In this document: piece by piece, positions 39,061 to 46,381 of the stretch | Layout of the letters: the number at the start of each line of letters is the position of its first letter | How positions within the stretch are numbered: the first letter of the stretch is position 1 | DNA from: Paraburkholderia franconis | GTDB lineage: Bacteria > Pseudomonadota > Gammaproteobacteria > Burkholderiales > Burkholderiaceae | Length of the DNA stretch: 64,000 nucleotides | Assembly (NCBI RefSeq): GCF_009362735.1 | Contig: NZ_WHNP01000002.1 | Span: 126,491-190,490 of the forward strand | Direction of reading: 5' to 3' | Made by a program: the position numbers and the translations under genes | The notes under the pieces: generated by a model | The model's input: only the letters and a program-made list of their open reading frames with translations | The model's database searches: none | Told to the model about the DNA's origin: nothing

Positions 39061-39119
39061 ACGTACATAGGCACCTGAAATTCCCGAAAAAACCGCCAGC
39101 GAGTCTGGCGGTTTTTTTT
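38995..39119 (+). promoter_or_regulatory. ribosome-mediated attenuator upstream of aroG
   Basis: Four RNA segments show the classical layout. Segment 1 TCCGCCA (38995-39001) pairs with segment 2 TGGCGGA (39039-39045). Segment 2 CGCTGGCGG (39036-39044) pairs perfectly with segment 3 CCGCCAGCG (39093-39101), extended by GAC/GTC across one bulge (39033-39035 with 39103-39105). Segment 3 pairs with segment 4 to make the terminator. A ribosome stalled on codons 5-11 blocks or outruns segment 1, leaving segment 2 free to pair with 3 and prevent termination. A ribosome that finishes the peptide favours the terminator. Confidence 0.78.
39087..39119 (+). terminator. attenuator terminator (segments 3:4)
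   Basis: AAAAAACCGCCAG (39087-39099) pairs with CTGGCGGTTTTTT (39105-39117) around the 5-nt loop CGAGT, with eight T residues at the end. It lies 116 nt before the aroG start and 27 nt after the leader-peptide stop. Confidence 0.92.
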
Positions 39120-39234
39120 CGTCCCTAACGACTTTGACTTTGACCGTTTTAGCTTGTTGACCTGTTCGCTGCGGCGCCGTCGTTGAATCGCAGACCGCGC
39201 GAACCGCGCTACGAACCGAATCGAGGAGAAAACC

Positions 39235-40308
39235 ATGCCCCCGCACAATACCGACGATGTCCGCATCCGCGAACTGAAGGAACTGACGCCGCCCGCTCAC
39301 CTGATCCGCGAATTCCCCTGCGACGAGAAGGTGTCCGACCTGATCTTCAACGCGCGCTCGTCGATGCATCGGATTCTGCACGGCATGGACGACCGTCTGA
39401 TCGTCATCATCGGACCCTGCTCGATTCACGACCCGAAGGCCGCGATGGAATATGCAGGCCGCCTGATCGAACAGCGCACACGCTTCGCGAGCGAACTCGA
39501 GATCGTGATGCGCGTGTACTTCGAGAAGCCGCGCACGACGGTGGGCTGGAAAGGCCTCATCAACGATCCGTACATGGACAACAGCTTCAAGATCAACGAC
39601 GGCCTGCGCGCCGCGCGCGAACTGCTGATGAAGATCAACGAGTTGGGCCTGCCCGCAGGCACCGAATATCTCGACATGATCAGCCCGCAATACATCGCCG
39701 ATCTGATATCGTGGGGCGCGATCGGCGCGCGCACGACGGAATCGCAGGTGCATCGCGAACTCGCGTCGGGACTGTCGTGTCCCGTCGGCTTCAAGAACGG
39801 CACGGACGGCAACGTGAAGATCGCCGTCGACGCGATCAAGGCCGCGTCGCAGCCACACCATTTCCTGTCGGTGACGAAGGGCGGCCACTCGGCCATCGTA
39901 TCGACGGCGGGCAATGAGGACTGCCATATCATTCTGCGCGGCGGCAAGGTGCCGAACTACGACGCCGACAGCGTGAACGCCGCGTGCACCGACATCGGCA
40001 AGGCGGGCCTCGCCGCGCGCCTGATGATCGACGCAAGCCACGCGAACAGCTCGAAGAAGCACGAGAACCAGATTCCCGTGTGCGCGGATATCGGCCGCCA
40101 GATCGCGGCGGGCGACGAGCGGATCGTCGGCGTGATGGTGGAATCGCACCTCGTCGCGGGCCGCCAGGACCTCCAAGAGGGCTGTGCGCTGACGTACGGC
40201 CAGAGCATCACCGATGCATGCATCGGCTGGGACGACAGCGTGGCCGTGCTCGAAGGTCTCGCGGATGCCGTCAAGCAACGGCGCGTCGCGCGCGGCAGCG
40301 GCAACTGA
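39235..40308 (+). CDS. aroG: 3-deoxy-7-phosphoheptulonate (DAHP) synthase, class I (AroG/F/H type)
   Basis: Condenses phosphoenolpyruvate and erythrose-4-phosphate, the first step of the shikimate pathway to Phe, Tyr and Trp. The 357-residue product shows I-G-P-C-S-I-H-D-P (about residues 60-68), F-E-K-P-R-T-T-V-G-W-K-G-L-I-N-D-P, G-F-K-N-G-T-D-G, and the metal-binding D-A-S-H-A-N-S-S-K-K-H. ATG 39235 has GAGGAGA just upstream. Which aromatic acid feeds back on the enzyme cannot be told from sequence. Transcription appears controlled by the leader attenuator upstream. Confidence 0.96.
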   Translation: MPPHNTDDVRIRELKELTPPAHLIREFPCDEKVSDLIFNARSSMHRILHGMDDRLIVIIGPCSIHDPKAAMEYAGRLIEQRTRFASELEIVMRVYFEKPRTTVGWKGLINDPYMDNSFKINDGLRAARELLMKINELGLPAGTEYLDMISPQYIADLISWGAIGARTTESQVHRELASGLSCPVGFKNGTDGNVKIAVDAIKAASQPHHFLSVTKGGHSAIVSTAGNEDCHIILRGGKVPNYDADSVNAACTDIGKAGLAARLMIDASHANSSKKHENQIPVCADIGRQIAAGDERIVGVMVESHLVAGRQDLQEGCALTYGQSITDACIGWDDSVAVLEGLADAVKQRRVARGSGN

Positions 40309-40332
40309 CCATCATTACTTCACGCAGACTTT

Positions 40333-40361
40333 GCCCGGCTCATGCAGCCGGGCATTTTTTT
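40333..40361 (+). terminator. intrinsic terminator after aroG
   Basis: GCCCGGCT (40333-40340) pairs with AGCCGGGC (40346-40353) around CATGC, followed by A and a seven-T run. Confidence 0.92.
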
Positions 40362-40374
40362 GGCCATTCGGCCG
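40361..40374. repeat. TGGCC-ATTC-GGCCG element, copy 2
   Basis: The 12-mer core GGCCATTCGGCC abuts the T-run of the aroG terminator, 86 nt before the -35 of the toxin-antitoxin promoter. Other copies are at 24908 and 47697. Confidence 0.5.
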
Positions 40375-40436
40375 AATCGCGCTTCATGTGCTGCTTCTGT
40401 ACCTTCGAATCTCGTGCCGGTGTTTGCGAAAAGGCG

Positions 40437-40465
40437 TTGAACACTGGGGAAATTGGGTATAAAAT
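40437..40465 (+). promoter_or_regulatory. promoter of the toxin-antitoxin operon
   Basis: TTGAAC (40437-40442), a 17-nt spacer and TAAAAT (40460-40465) form a near-consensus sigma-70 promoter. The AT-rich AAAATTTT and TGTACA palindromes overlapping and following the -10 are plausible autoregulatory operator sites. Confidence 0.65.
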
Positions 40466-40485
40466 TTTGTACATGAAGAGAGCAC

Positions 40486-40824
40486 ATGGAGCTCGAAAAA
40501 GAGATTCGCTGGATCGGCTCCAGCTATGACGATCTGCTTTCGTTTCCGGATGAACCTCGCCGCCAGGCAGGCTTTCAGCTCGCCAAGGTTCAGGCGGGTC
40601 TCGATCTGGACAACTGGAAGCCGTTCGATATCGTCGGCGCGGGCACGCGTGAAATTCGCATCAGCGAACAGGAAGGTGCTTTTCGCGTGATGTACGTCGC
40701 CAAGTTTGTCGAAGCCGTATATGTACTGCACTGCTTCCAGAAGAAGACCCAGGCAACCAGCCGGCATGACGGGGAAATCGCCGAAGCGCGTTATCGCGCC
40801 GCGGCCAATGTGAGGAAAGTATGA
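40486..40824 (+). CDS. HigB/RelE-like toxin (Gp49/DUF891 family)
   Basis: A 112-residue small basic protein of the phage-derived Gp49-like/HigB group, related to RelE ribosome-dependent mRNA interferases. Typical features are W-I-G-S-S-Y-D-D-L-L-S-F-P near the start, G-T-R-E-I-R-I, F-R-V-M-Y-V-A-K-F and the late V-L-H-C-F-Q-K-K-T-Q. AAGAGAG precedes the ATG. The toxin gene comes first and overlaps the XRE gene by ATGA, the HigBA order. Function is by family; activity is not shown. Confidence 0.85.
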   Translation: MELEKEIRWIGSSYDDLLSFPDEPRRQAGFQLAKVQAGLDLDNWKPFDIVGAGTREIRISEQEGAFRVMYVAKFVEAVYVLHCFQKKTQATSRHDGEIAEARYRAAANVRKV

Positions 40825-41156
40825 AGACCATCGACACCAGGATCCGTCATGTCACGAAACCGGGCGCGAATCTGTTTCTCGAACTCGGCTTCCCCGCAGA
40901 CGAAGCAAAACGGCTGCACGCCGCATCGCAGAAGCAGATCAACGACACGCGCCTGCTCAAGGAACAGTTGATGACCGAACTGTCCACGTGGATCGAACAG
41001 CATCATCTGAAGCAGTCCGAGGCTGCGGAAATCCTGATGGTGTCGCGGCCGCGCGTGTCGGATGTCGTCAACAAGAAGACCTCGAAATTCACGATCGATA
41101 CGCTCGTCGAAATGATGAGCCGTATCGGCAAGCCAGTCACGCTCGCGGTCGGCTGA
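40821..41156 (+). CDS. XRE-family antitoxin (HigA-like)
   Basis: A 111-residue partner of the upstream toxin. The N-terminal half, containing F-L-E-L-G-F-P-A-D-E-A, would contact the toxin. Residues about 60-100 are a Cro/C1-type helix-turn-helix (LKQSEAAEILMVSRPRVSDVVNKK), followed by a short helix and T-L-A-V-G. The start ATG overlaps the toxin stop (40821-40824), so the two are translationally coupled. By analogy it neutralises the toxin and represses the shared promoter. Confidence 0.87.
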   Translation: MKTIDTRIRHVTKPGANLFLELGFPADEAKRLHAASQKQINDTRLLKEQLMTELSTWIEQHHLKQSEAAEILMVSRPRVSDVVNKKTSKFTIDTLVEMMSRIGKPVTLAVG

Positions 41157-41272
41157 GCGGGCTGCCCGTCGCTTCGCTTTTTGTCGCGCTCGTTGTCAAG
41201 CTCTTCGTCGCGCTCTTCGTCAGGCTTTTTGCCGAGCTTCTTGCGAGACTGGCCGTGCCCTTGCCTGCCTCG

Positions 41273-41839
41273 CTAGCCACCTTTGCTTTTCGACCCTCGG
41301 TCGTGTTGCCACAGCACATCGCTGCCGCCATCCACCCGGTTGAGTACGCGAGCCAGCACGAACAGCAGATCGGACAGCCGGTTCACATATCGACGCGGCG
41401 CCGCGTTGATCGTGTCGACGGCGCCAAGCGCGACGATAGAGCGCTCAGCCCGCCGGCAAACCGTCCGGCACACATGCGCGAGCGAGGCAGCGCGCGTGCC
41501 CGCCGGCAGGATGAACTCCTTGAGCGGCGGCAAGGTCGCGTTGTATTCGGCGAGCCAGGCATCCAGCTGCGCGAGATGCGTATCGGCGATCATCGAATGG
41601 CCCGGAATGCATAGCTCGCCGCCTAGATCGAACAGATCGTGCTGGATCGCCGTCAGCGCGGCACGCACGCCGTCGGGCAATCTCTCGCACAGCAGCACGC
41701 CGATATTCGAGTTCAGTTCATCGACGTCGCCGATCGCGGCAATGCGCGCGTCATCCTTGCGCACGCGGCGGCCGTCGCCGAGACCCGTGGTGCCGTCGTC
41801 CCCCGTACGCGTCGCGATCCTGCTCAAGCGGTTGCCCAT
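41273..41839 (-). CDS. cob(I)yrinic acid a,c-diamide adenosyltransferase, PduO type
   Basis: Makes adenosylcobalamin by ATP-dependent adenosylation of cob(I)alamin. The 188-residue protein has the PduO-type N-terminus R-I-A-T-R-T-G-D-D-G-T-T-G-L-G-D-G (about residues 6-22) that binds ATP. It also has D-E-L-N-S-N-I-G, the signature C-R-T-V-C-R-R-A-E-R and Y-V-N-R-L-S-D-L-L-F-V-L-A-R. It is divergent from the flavoprotein gene. The 115 bp beyond its stop are a degenerate TTCGTC/GCGCTC direct-repeat tract. No cobalamin riboswitch is visible upstream. Confidence 0.92.
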   Translation of the reverse strand: MGNRLSRIATRTGDDGTTGLGDGRRVRKDDARIAAIGDVDELNSNIGVLLCERLPDGVRAALTAIQHDLFDLGGELCIPGHSMIADTHLAQLDAWLAEYNATLPPLKEFILPAGTRAASLAHVCRTVCRRAERSIVALGAVDTINAAPRRYVNRLSDLLFVLARVLNRVDGGSDVLWQHDRGSKSKGG

Positions 41840-42067
41840 GATGTGCGTTTCCTTGTGTCAATTGACGATGCCTCCATGCGGATACATCGCGATATGCCAT
41901 CGCGCTTCATTATAAAGTTGCCGCGCTCGCCGTTCGCGACCGCGCGCGACACTGCGTCAAACACTGGGTCAAAGGCTACATCGAGCCTGCGAGTCCGACG
42001 CCCGGCCGCGATCGAAGGGCGTAAAATGGCCATCAACCATCAGAACATTCGCCAACAGGAGACGCAG

Positions 42068-43483
42068 GTGAACCATCCCGTGCCGCCCACCCCCGTGCGC
42101 CGCCCTTTTCCTGCAGAACTACTCACCGCGCTCAAATCGGCATTCGGTGAACGCGTATCGACATCCGACGCCGTTCGTGCCCATCATGGCCGCGACGAAT
42201 CGCCCTTCGATCCGCAATTGCCCGACGCCGTCGTCTTCGCACGCAACACCGAAGACGTTCAGACCGTCGTCAAGCTGTGCGGTCGGTATGACGTTCCCAT
42301 CATTCCATATGGCAACGGCTCCTCGCTGGAAGGCCATTTGCTGGCCGTGCAAGGCGGCGTGTCGATCGATCTTTCCGAAATGAACCGCGTGCTGTCGATC
42401 AACGCGGAAGATCTGACCGTCACCGTCGAACCCGGCATCTCGCGCAAGCAGCTGAACGAAGCGCTGCGCGACACTGGCCTGTTCTTCCCGATCGATCCGG
42501 GCGCGGACGCGAGCATCGGCGGCATGTCGGCAACGCGCGCGTCGGGCACGAATGCCGTGCGTTACGGCACGATGCGCGAGAACGTGCTGGGCCTGACCGT
42601 CGTGCTCGCCGATGGCCGCGTGATCCACACGGGCACGCGAGCGCGCAAGTCGTCGGCGGGTTATGACCTGACGCGCCTGTTTGTCGGCTCGGAAGGCACG
42701 CTCGGCGTGATCACCGAAATCACCTTGCGCCTCTATCCGCAGCCGGAGGCCGTGTCGGCAGCTGTCTGCGCGTTCCCGTCGATGGGCGACGCCGTACGCG
42801 CCGTGATCGAGACGATCCAGATCGGCGTGCCCATCGCGCGCGTCGAGTTCGTCGATTCGCTCGCAATCCGTTCGATCAATCGCCATTCGAATCTGACGCT
42901 GCGCGAAGCGCCCACACTGTTCTTCGAGTTTCATGGCACGGAAGCCGGCGTGAAAGAGCAGGCCGAACTCGTGCAGGAAATCGCCGCGCAAAACAGCGGC
43001 GAAGACTTCGAATGGGCGACGCGCCCTGAAGACCGCAGCCGCCTGTGGAATGCGCGTCACAGCGCCTACTTCGCGATGCTGCAACTGAAGCCTGGCAGCC
43101 GCGCGGTCTCGACCGATGTCTGCGTGCCGATTTCGCGCCTCGCCGAATGCGTGGTCGAAACGGAGGCGGACCTCAAGGGGTCGCCGCTGCCCTGCCCGAT
43201 CGTCGGACACGTCGGCGACGGCAACTTCCACGTCTGCATTCTGATCGATCCGAACAAGCCGGAAGAGATGGAAGAAGCGGAGCGCCTGAATCACCGCATC
43301 GTGCAGCGCGCGCTGCGCATGGACGGCACCTGCACGGGCGAACATGGCGTGGGGCTGCACAAGATGAACTTTCTGCTCGAAGAACACGGTCCCGTCGCAG
43401 TCGATGTGATGCGCTCGATCAAGCACTCGCTCGATCCGCGCAACCTGATGAACCCTGGCAAGATCTTTACGTGGGCGGCATAG
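42068..43483 (+). CDS. FAD-binding oxidoreductase, D-lactate dehydrogenase/glycolate oxidase-like
   Basis: A 471-residue flavoprotein with a VAO-type FAD domain (I-I-P-Y-G-N-G-S-S-L-E-G-H, about residues 78-90; F-P-I-D-P-G-A-D-A-S-I-G-G). The C-terminal FAD-oxidase domain ends in H-V-G-D-G-N-F-H and T-G-E-H-G-V-G-L-H-K. It is closest in type to D-lactate dehydrogenase (LDHD/cytochrome); glycolate or another 2-hydroxy acid is possible. GTG 42068 has AGGAG 7 nt upstream; an ATG at 42026 is a plausible alternative. glcD follows 64 nt downstream. Confidence 0.85.
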   Translation: MNHPVPPTPVRRPFPAELLTALKSAFGERVSTSDAVRAHHGRDESPFDPQLPDAVVFARNTEDVQTVVKLCGRYDVPIIPYGNGSSLEGHLLAVQGGVSIDLSEMNRVLSINAEDLTVTVEPGISRKQLNEALRDTGLFFPIDPGADASIGGMSATRASGTNAVRYGTMRENVLGLTVVLADGRVIHTGTRARKSSAGYDLTRLFVGSEGTLGVITEITLRLYPQPEAVSAAVCAFPSMGDAVRAVIETIQIGVPIARVEFVDSLAIRSINRHSNLTLREAPTLFFEFHGTEAGVKEQAELVQEIAAQNSGEDFEWATRPEDRSRLWNARHSAYFAMLQLKPGSRAVSTDVCVPISRLAECVVETEADLKGSPLPCPIVGHVGDGNFHVCILIDPNKPEEMEEAERLNHRIVQRALRMDGTCTGEHGVGLHKMNFLLEEHGPVAVDVMRSIKHSLDPRNLMNPGKIFTWAA

Positions 43484-43547
43484 CGTAACCGCATGTCCGG
43501 TCGCGCAGCACAAAGAGGCGCGCGGCCGTCCAACGAGGAGACATTCC

Positions 43548-45053
43548 ATGAACGCACCCGGCGAGCTGTCCTCCGAGCTGTCGCCCGAGATGCTTGCGCA
43601 ACGTCAGCGCGAGGTCGTGCAGGCGTTGATGGCCGTACTGCCGACCCATTGCCTGCTCTATCGCGAAGAAGACACGGTCGCATACGAATGCGACGGACTT
43701 GCCGCGTACCGGCGCTTGCCGCTTGCCGTCGCGCTGCCGGAAACCGAGTCGCAGGTGCAGCGCATCGCGCAGATCTGTCATCGGCTCAATGTGCCCATCG
43801 TGCCGCGCGGCGCGGGCACGAGCCTGTCGGGCGGCGCAATGCCGATCCGGAACGGCGTTGTCGTTTCACTCGCGCGCTTTCGCAAAATCATCGAAGTCGA
43901 TCCGTATGCGCGCACGGCAACCGTGCAGCCCGGCGTGCGCAATCTGTCGATATCGGAAGCGGCTGCGCCTTACGGCCTTTACTACGCGCCCGATCCGTCA
44001 TCTCAGATCGCCTGCACGATTGGCGGCAACGTCGCGGAAAATTCCGGCGGCGTGCACTGCCTCAAGTACGGCTTGACGGTGCATAACGTAATGCGCGTAC
44101 GTGCCGTCACGATGGATGGCGAGATCGTCGAATTCGGCTCGCTGAGCCCGGACGCGCCCGGCCTCGATCTGCTGGCCGTCATGATAGGCAGCGAAGGCAT
44201 GTTCGCGATCGTCACGGAAGTCACCGTCAAGCTGATACCGAAACCGCAGGCCGCGCAAGTCATCATGGCGAGCTTCGACGATGTCGTGAAAGGCGGCGAT
44301 GCCGTCGCGAGCATCATTGCCGCGGGCATCATCCCCGCCGGCCTCGAAATGATGGACAAACCGGCCACGCGCGCCGTCGAGGAGTTCGTCAACGCCGGCT
44401 ACGATCTCGATGCGGCCGCGATCCTGCTCTGCGAATCGGACGGCACGCCCGAGGAAGTCAGCGAAGAAATCGTGCGCATGACGGCCGTGCTGCGCGAACA
44501 CGGCGCGACGCGCATCCAGATCTCGCGCACGGAAGCCGAACGGCTGCGCTTCTGGTCGGGCCGCAAGAACGCGTTTCCGGCCGCCGGCCGCATCTCGCCC
44601 GACTACTACTGCATGGACGGCACGGTGCCGCGTCGCAGCATCGGACCGCTGCTCGCGCGTATCGAGGAAATGGAAAAGAAGTACAACCTGCGTTGCATCA
44701 ACGTGTTCCATGCGGGCGACGGCAACATGCATCCGCTGATCCTGTTCAACGGCAACGACCTCGACGAGTGGCACCGCGCGGAAGCCTTCGGTTGCGACAT
44801 CCTCGAGACCTGTGTCGAACTGGGTGGCACGGTGACGGGCGAACACGGCGTCGGCATCGAGAAGATCAACTCGATGTGCGTGCAGTTTTCGCCCGAAGAG
44901 CACGACGCGTTCCATGCGGTCAAGCGCGCCTTCGATCCCGCGGCACTTCTCAACCCCGACAAGGGCATCCCGACGCGCGCCCGCTGCGCCGAGTACGGCA
45001 AGTTGCATGTACGCGGCGGGCTGCTGCCTCATCCCGAACTCCCGCGTTTTTGA
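43548..45053 (+). CDS. glcD: glycolate oxidase subunit GlcD (FAD-linked)
   Basis: Catalytic flavin subunit of membrane-linked glycolate oxidase (glycolate to glyoxylate). The 501-residue protein has V-P-R-G-A-G-T-S-L-S-G-G-A-M-P (about residues 86-100), D-P-S-S-Q-I-A-C-T-I-G-G-N-V-A-E-N-S-G-G, H-A-G-D-G-N-M-H-P and G-E-H-G-V-G-I-E-K. ATG 43548 has GAGGAG upstream. Together with glcE and glcF downstream it forms the complete three-subunit enzyme. Confidence 0.94.
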   Translation: MNAPGELSSELSPEMLAQRQREVVQALMAVLPTHCLLYREEDTVAYECDGLAAYRRLPLAVALPETESQVQRIAQICHRLNVPIVPRGAGTSLSGGAMPIRNGVVVSLARFRKIIEVDPYARTATVQPGVRNLSISEAAAPYGLYYAPDPSSQIACTIGGNVAENSGGVHCLKYGLTVHNVMRVRAVTMDGEIVEFGSLSPDAPGLDLLAVMIGSEGMFAIVTEVTVKLIPKPQAAQVIMASFDDVVKGGDAVASIIAAGIIPAGLEMMDKPATRAVEEFVNAGYDLDAAAILLCESDGTPEEVSEEIVRMTAVLREHGATRIQISRTEAERLRFWSGRKNAFPAAGRISPDYYCMDGTVPRRSIGPLLARIEEMEKKYNLRCINVFHAGDGNMHPLILFNGNDLDEWHRAEAFGCDILETCVELGGTVTGEHGVGIEKINSMCVQFSPEEHDAFHAVKRAFDPAALLNPDKGIPTRARCAEYGKLHVRGGLLPHPELPRF

Positions 45054-45229
45054 GCGCCTGGCCGTCGGTGCCTGGGCCATCCCACGCGCCGCCGGCATTG
45101 CGGCCGGTTCCGGCCGATGCTCAGCCTGTCGACCTTTCGGCTCGCAGCAAGCCGCACGTGCACGTTGCCCTTGGACGCCCATAAGGCATAACCAACGCCA
45201 TCGGATTCGTGATACGGGTCGGAACCGGG

Positions 45230-45257
45230 TTGCCAGCACGGCTTGCCTCGGTACAAT
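45230..45257 (+). promoter_or_regulatory. sigma-70 promoter between glcD and glcE
   Basis: TTGCCA (45230-45235), a 16-nt spacer and TACAAT (45252-45257), 28 nt before the glcE ATG. It suggests glcEF can be transcribed independently of glcD. Confidence 0.6.
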
Positions 45258-45285
45258 CGAAAGCACTACAACGAAACAACGCATC

Positions 45286-46374
45286 ATGAAAGAGGACGAC
45301 ATCGTCGCCGCGTGGTCGGAACGGGTTCGTGCGGCCACAGCCGCCGAGCAGCCCCTCCGCATCCGTGGCGGTGGCACGAAGGACTGGTACGGCCAGTCAT
45401 TGCAGGGTGAGGTCCTCGACACGCGCGCGCATCGCGGCATCATTGCGTACGACCCGGCCGAGCTGGTCATCACCGCGCGCGCAGGCACGCCACTCCTCGA
45501 AATCGAAGCGGCGCTCGCCGAACATGACCAGATGCTCGCCTTCGAGCCGCCTCACTTTGGCCCGCAGGCGACGCTCGGCGGCTGCATCGCCGCGGGCATC
45601 GCCGGTCCGCGCCGCCATTCGGCAGGCGCGCCACGCGACTTTGTGCTCGGCACCGTCGTCATGAACGGCCAGGGGCAAGTGCTCACGTTCGGCGGACAAG
45701 TGGTGAAGAACGTCGCCGGTTACGACGTCTCCCGGCTGATGGCCGGATCGCTCGGAACGCTCGGGCTGATTCTCCAGTTGTCGGTCAAAGTGCTGCCGCG
45801 TCCGAAGGCCGAAGCGACGCTCAAGTTCGACATGAACGGCACCGATGCCGTGCGCAAGCTCAACGAATGGGGCGGCCGCCCGCTGCCGATCACGGGCAGC
45901 GCGTGGCGCAACGGCACCCTGGCCGTGCGGCTGGGCGGAGCGGAAGCGGCCGTCAAGTCGGCGCGCACGTCGCTGGGCGGCGAAGTCGTCGACGCTGTGG
46001 AAGCCGAACGCTTCTGGGCCGGCCTTCGCGAACAGACCGATCCGTTTTTCGCGGCCATCGCGCCGAAGTCCGCGCTCTGGCGCCTCGCGCTGCCGACCAT
46101 CACCGAGCCGCTGCAACTGCCCGGCGCGCAGCTGATGGAATGGGGCGGCGCGCAACGCTGGTGGATCACCGACGCCGACGCGCAGACCGTGCGCATCAGC
46201 GCGAAACAGGCGGGCGGCCATGCGACGATCTTCCGAACCGGCCACGGCTACGACCGTGGCGCGGGCGTCTTTACGCCGCTGCCCGCGCCGCTGATGAAGA
46301 TTCATCGCGGCCTGAAGGCTGCATTCGACCCGGCCCGCATCTTCAATCGCGGCCGGCTGTACCCCGACTTCTGA
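45286..46374 (+). CDS. glcE: glycolate oxidase subunit GlcE (FAD-binding)
   Basis: Second flavin-binding subunit of glycolate oxidase. The 362-residue protein has R-I-R-G-G-G-T-K-D-W-Y-G (about residues 25-36), P-P-H-F-G-P-Q-A-T-L-G-G-C-I-A-A-G-I-A-G-P-R-R and V-V-K-N-V-A-G-Y-D-V-S-R-L-M-A-G-S-L-G-T-L-G. It ends in F-D-P-A-R-I-F-N-R-G-R. It is shorter than GlcD, as usual. It is separated from glcD by 232 bp holding a promoter, and glcF starts 7 nt after it. Confidence 0.94.
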   Translation: MKEDDIVAAWSERVRAATAAEQPLRIRGGGTKDWYGQSLQGEVLDTRAHRGIIAYDPAELVITARAGTPLLEIEAALAEHDQMLAFEPPHFGPQATLGGCIAAGIAGPRRHSAGAPRDFVLGTVVMNGQGQVLTFGGQVVKNVAGYDVSRLMAGSLGTLGLILQLSVKVLPRPKAEATLKFDMNGTDAVRKLNEWGGRPLPITGSAWRNGTLAVRLGGAEAAVKSARTSLGGEVVDAVEAERFWAGLREQTDPFFAAIAPKSALWRLALPTITEPLQLPGAQLMEWGGAQRWWITDADAQTVRISAKQAGGHATIFRTGHGYDRGAGVFTPLPAPLMKIHRGLKAAFDPARIFNRGRLYPDF

Positions 46375-46381
46375 GCGCGCG

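Noticed and set aside
41840..42067. Cobalamin riboswitch near the adenosyltransferase
   Set aside because: No B12-box-like sequence or complex fold seen in the divergent gap.
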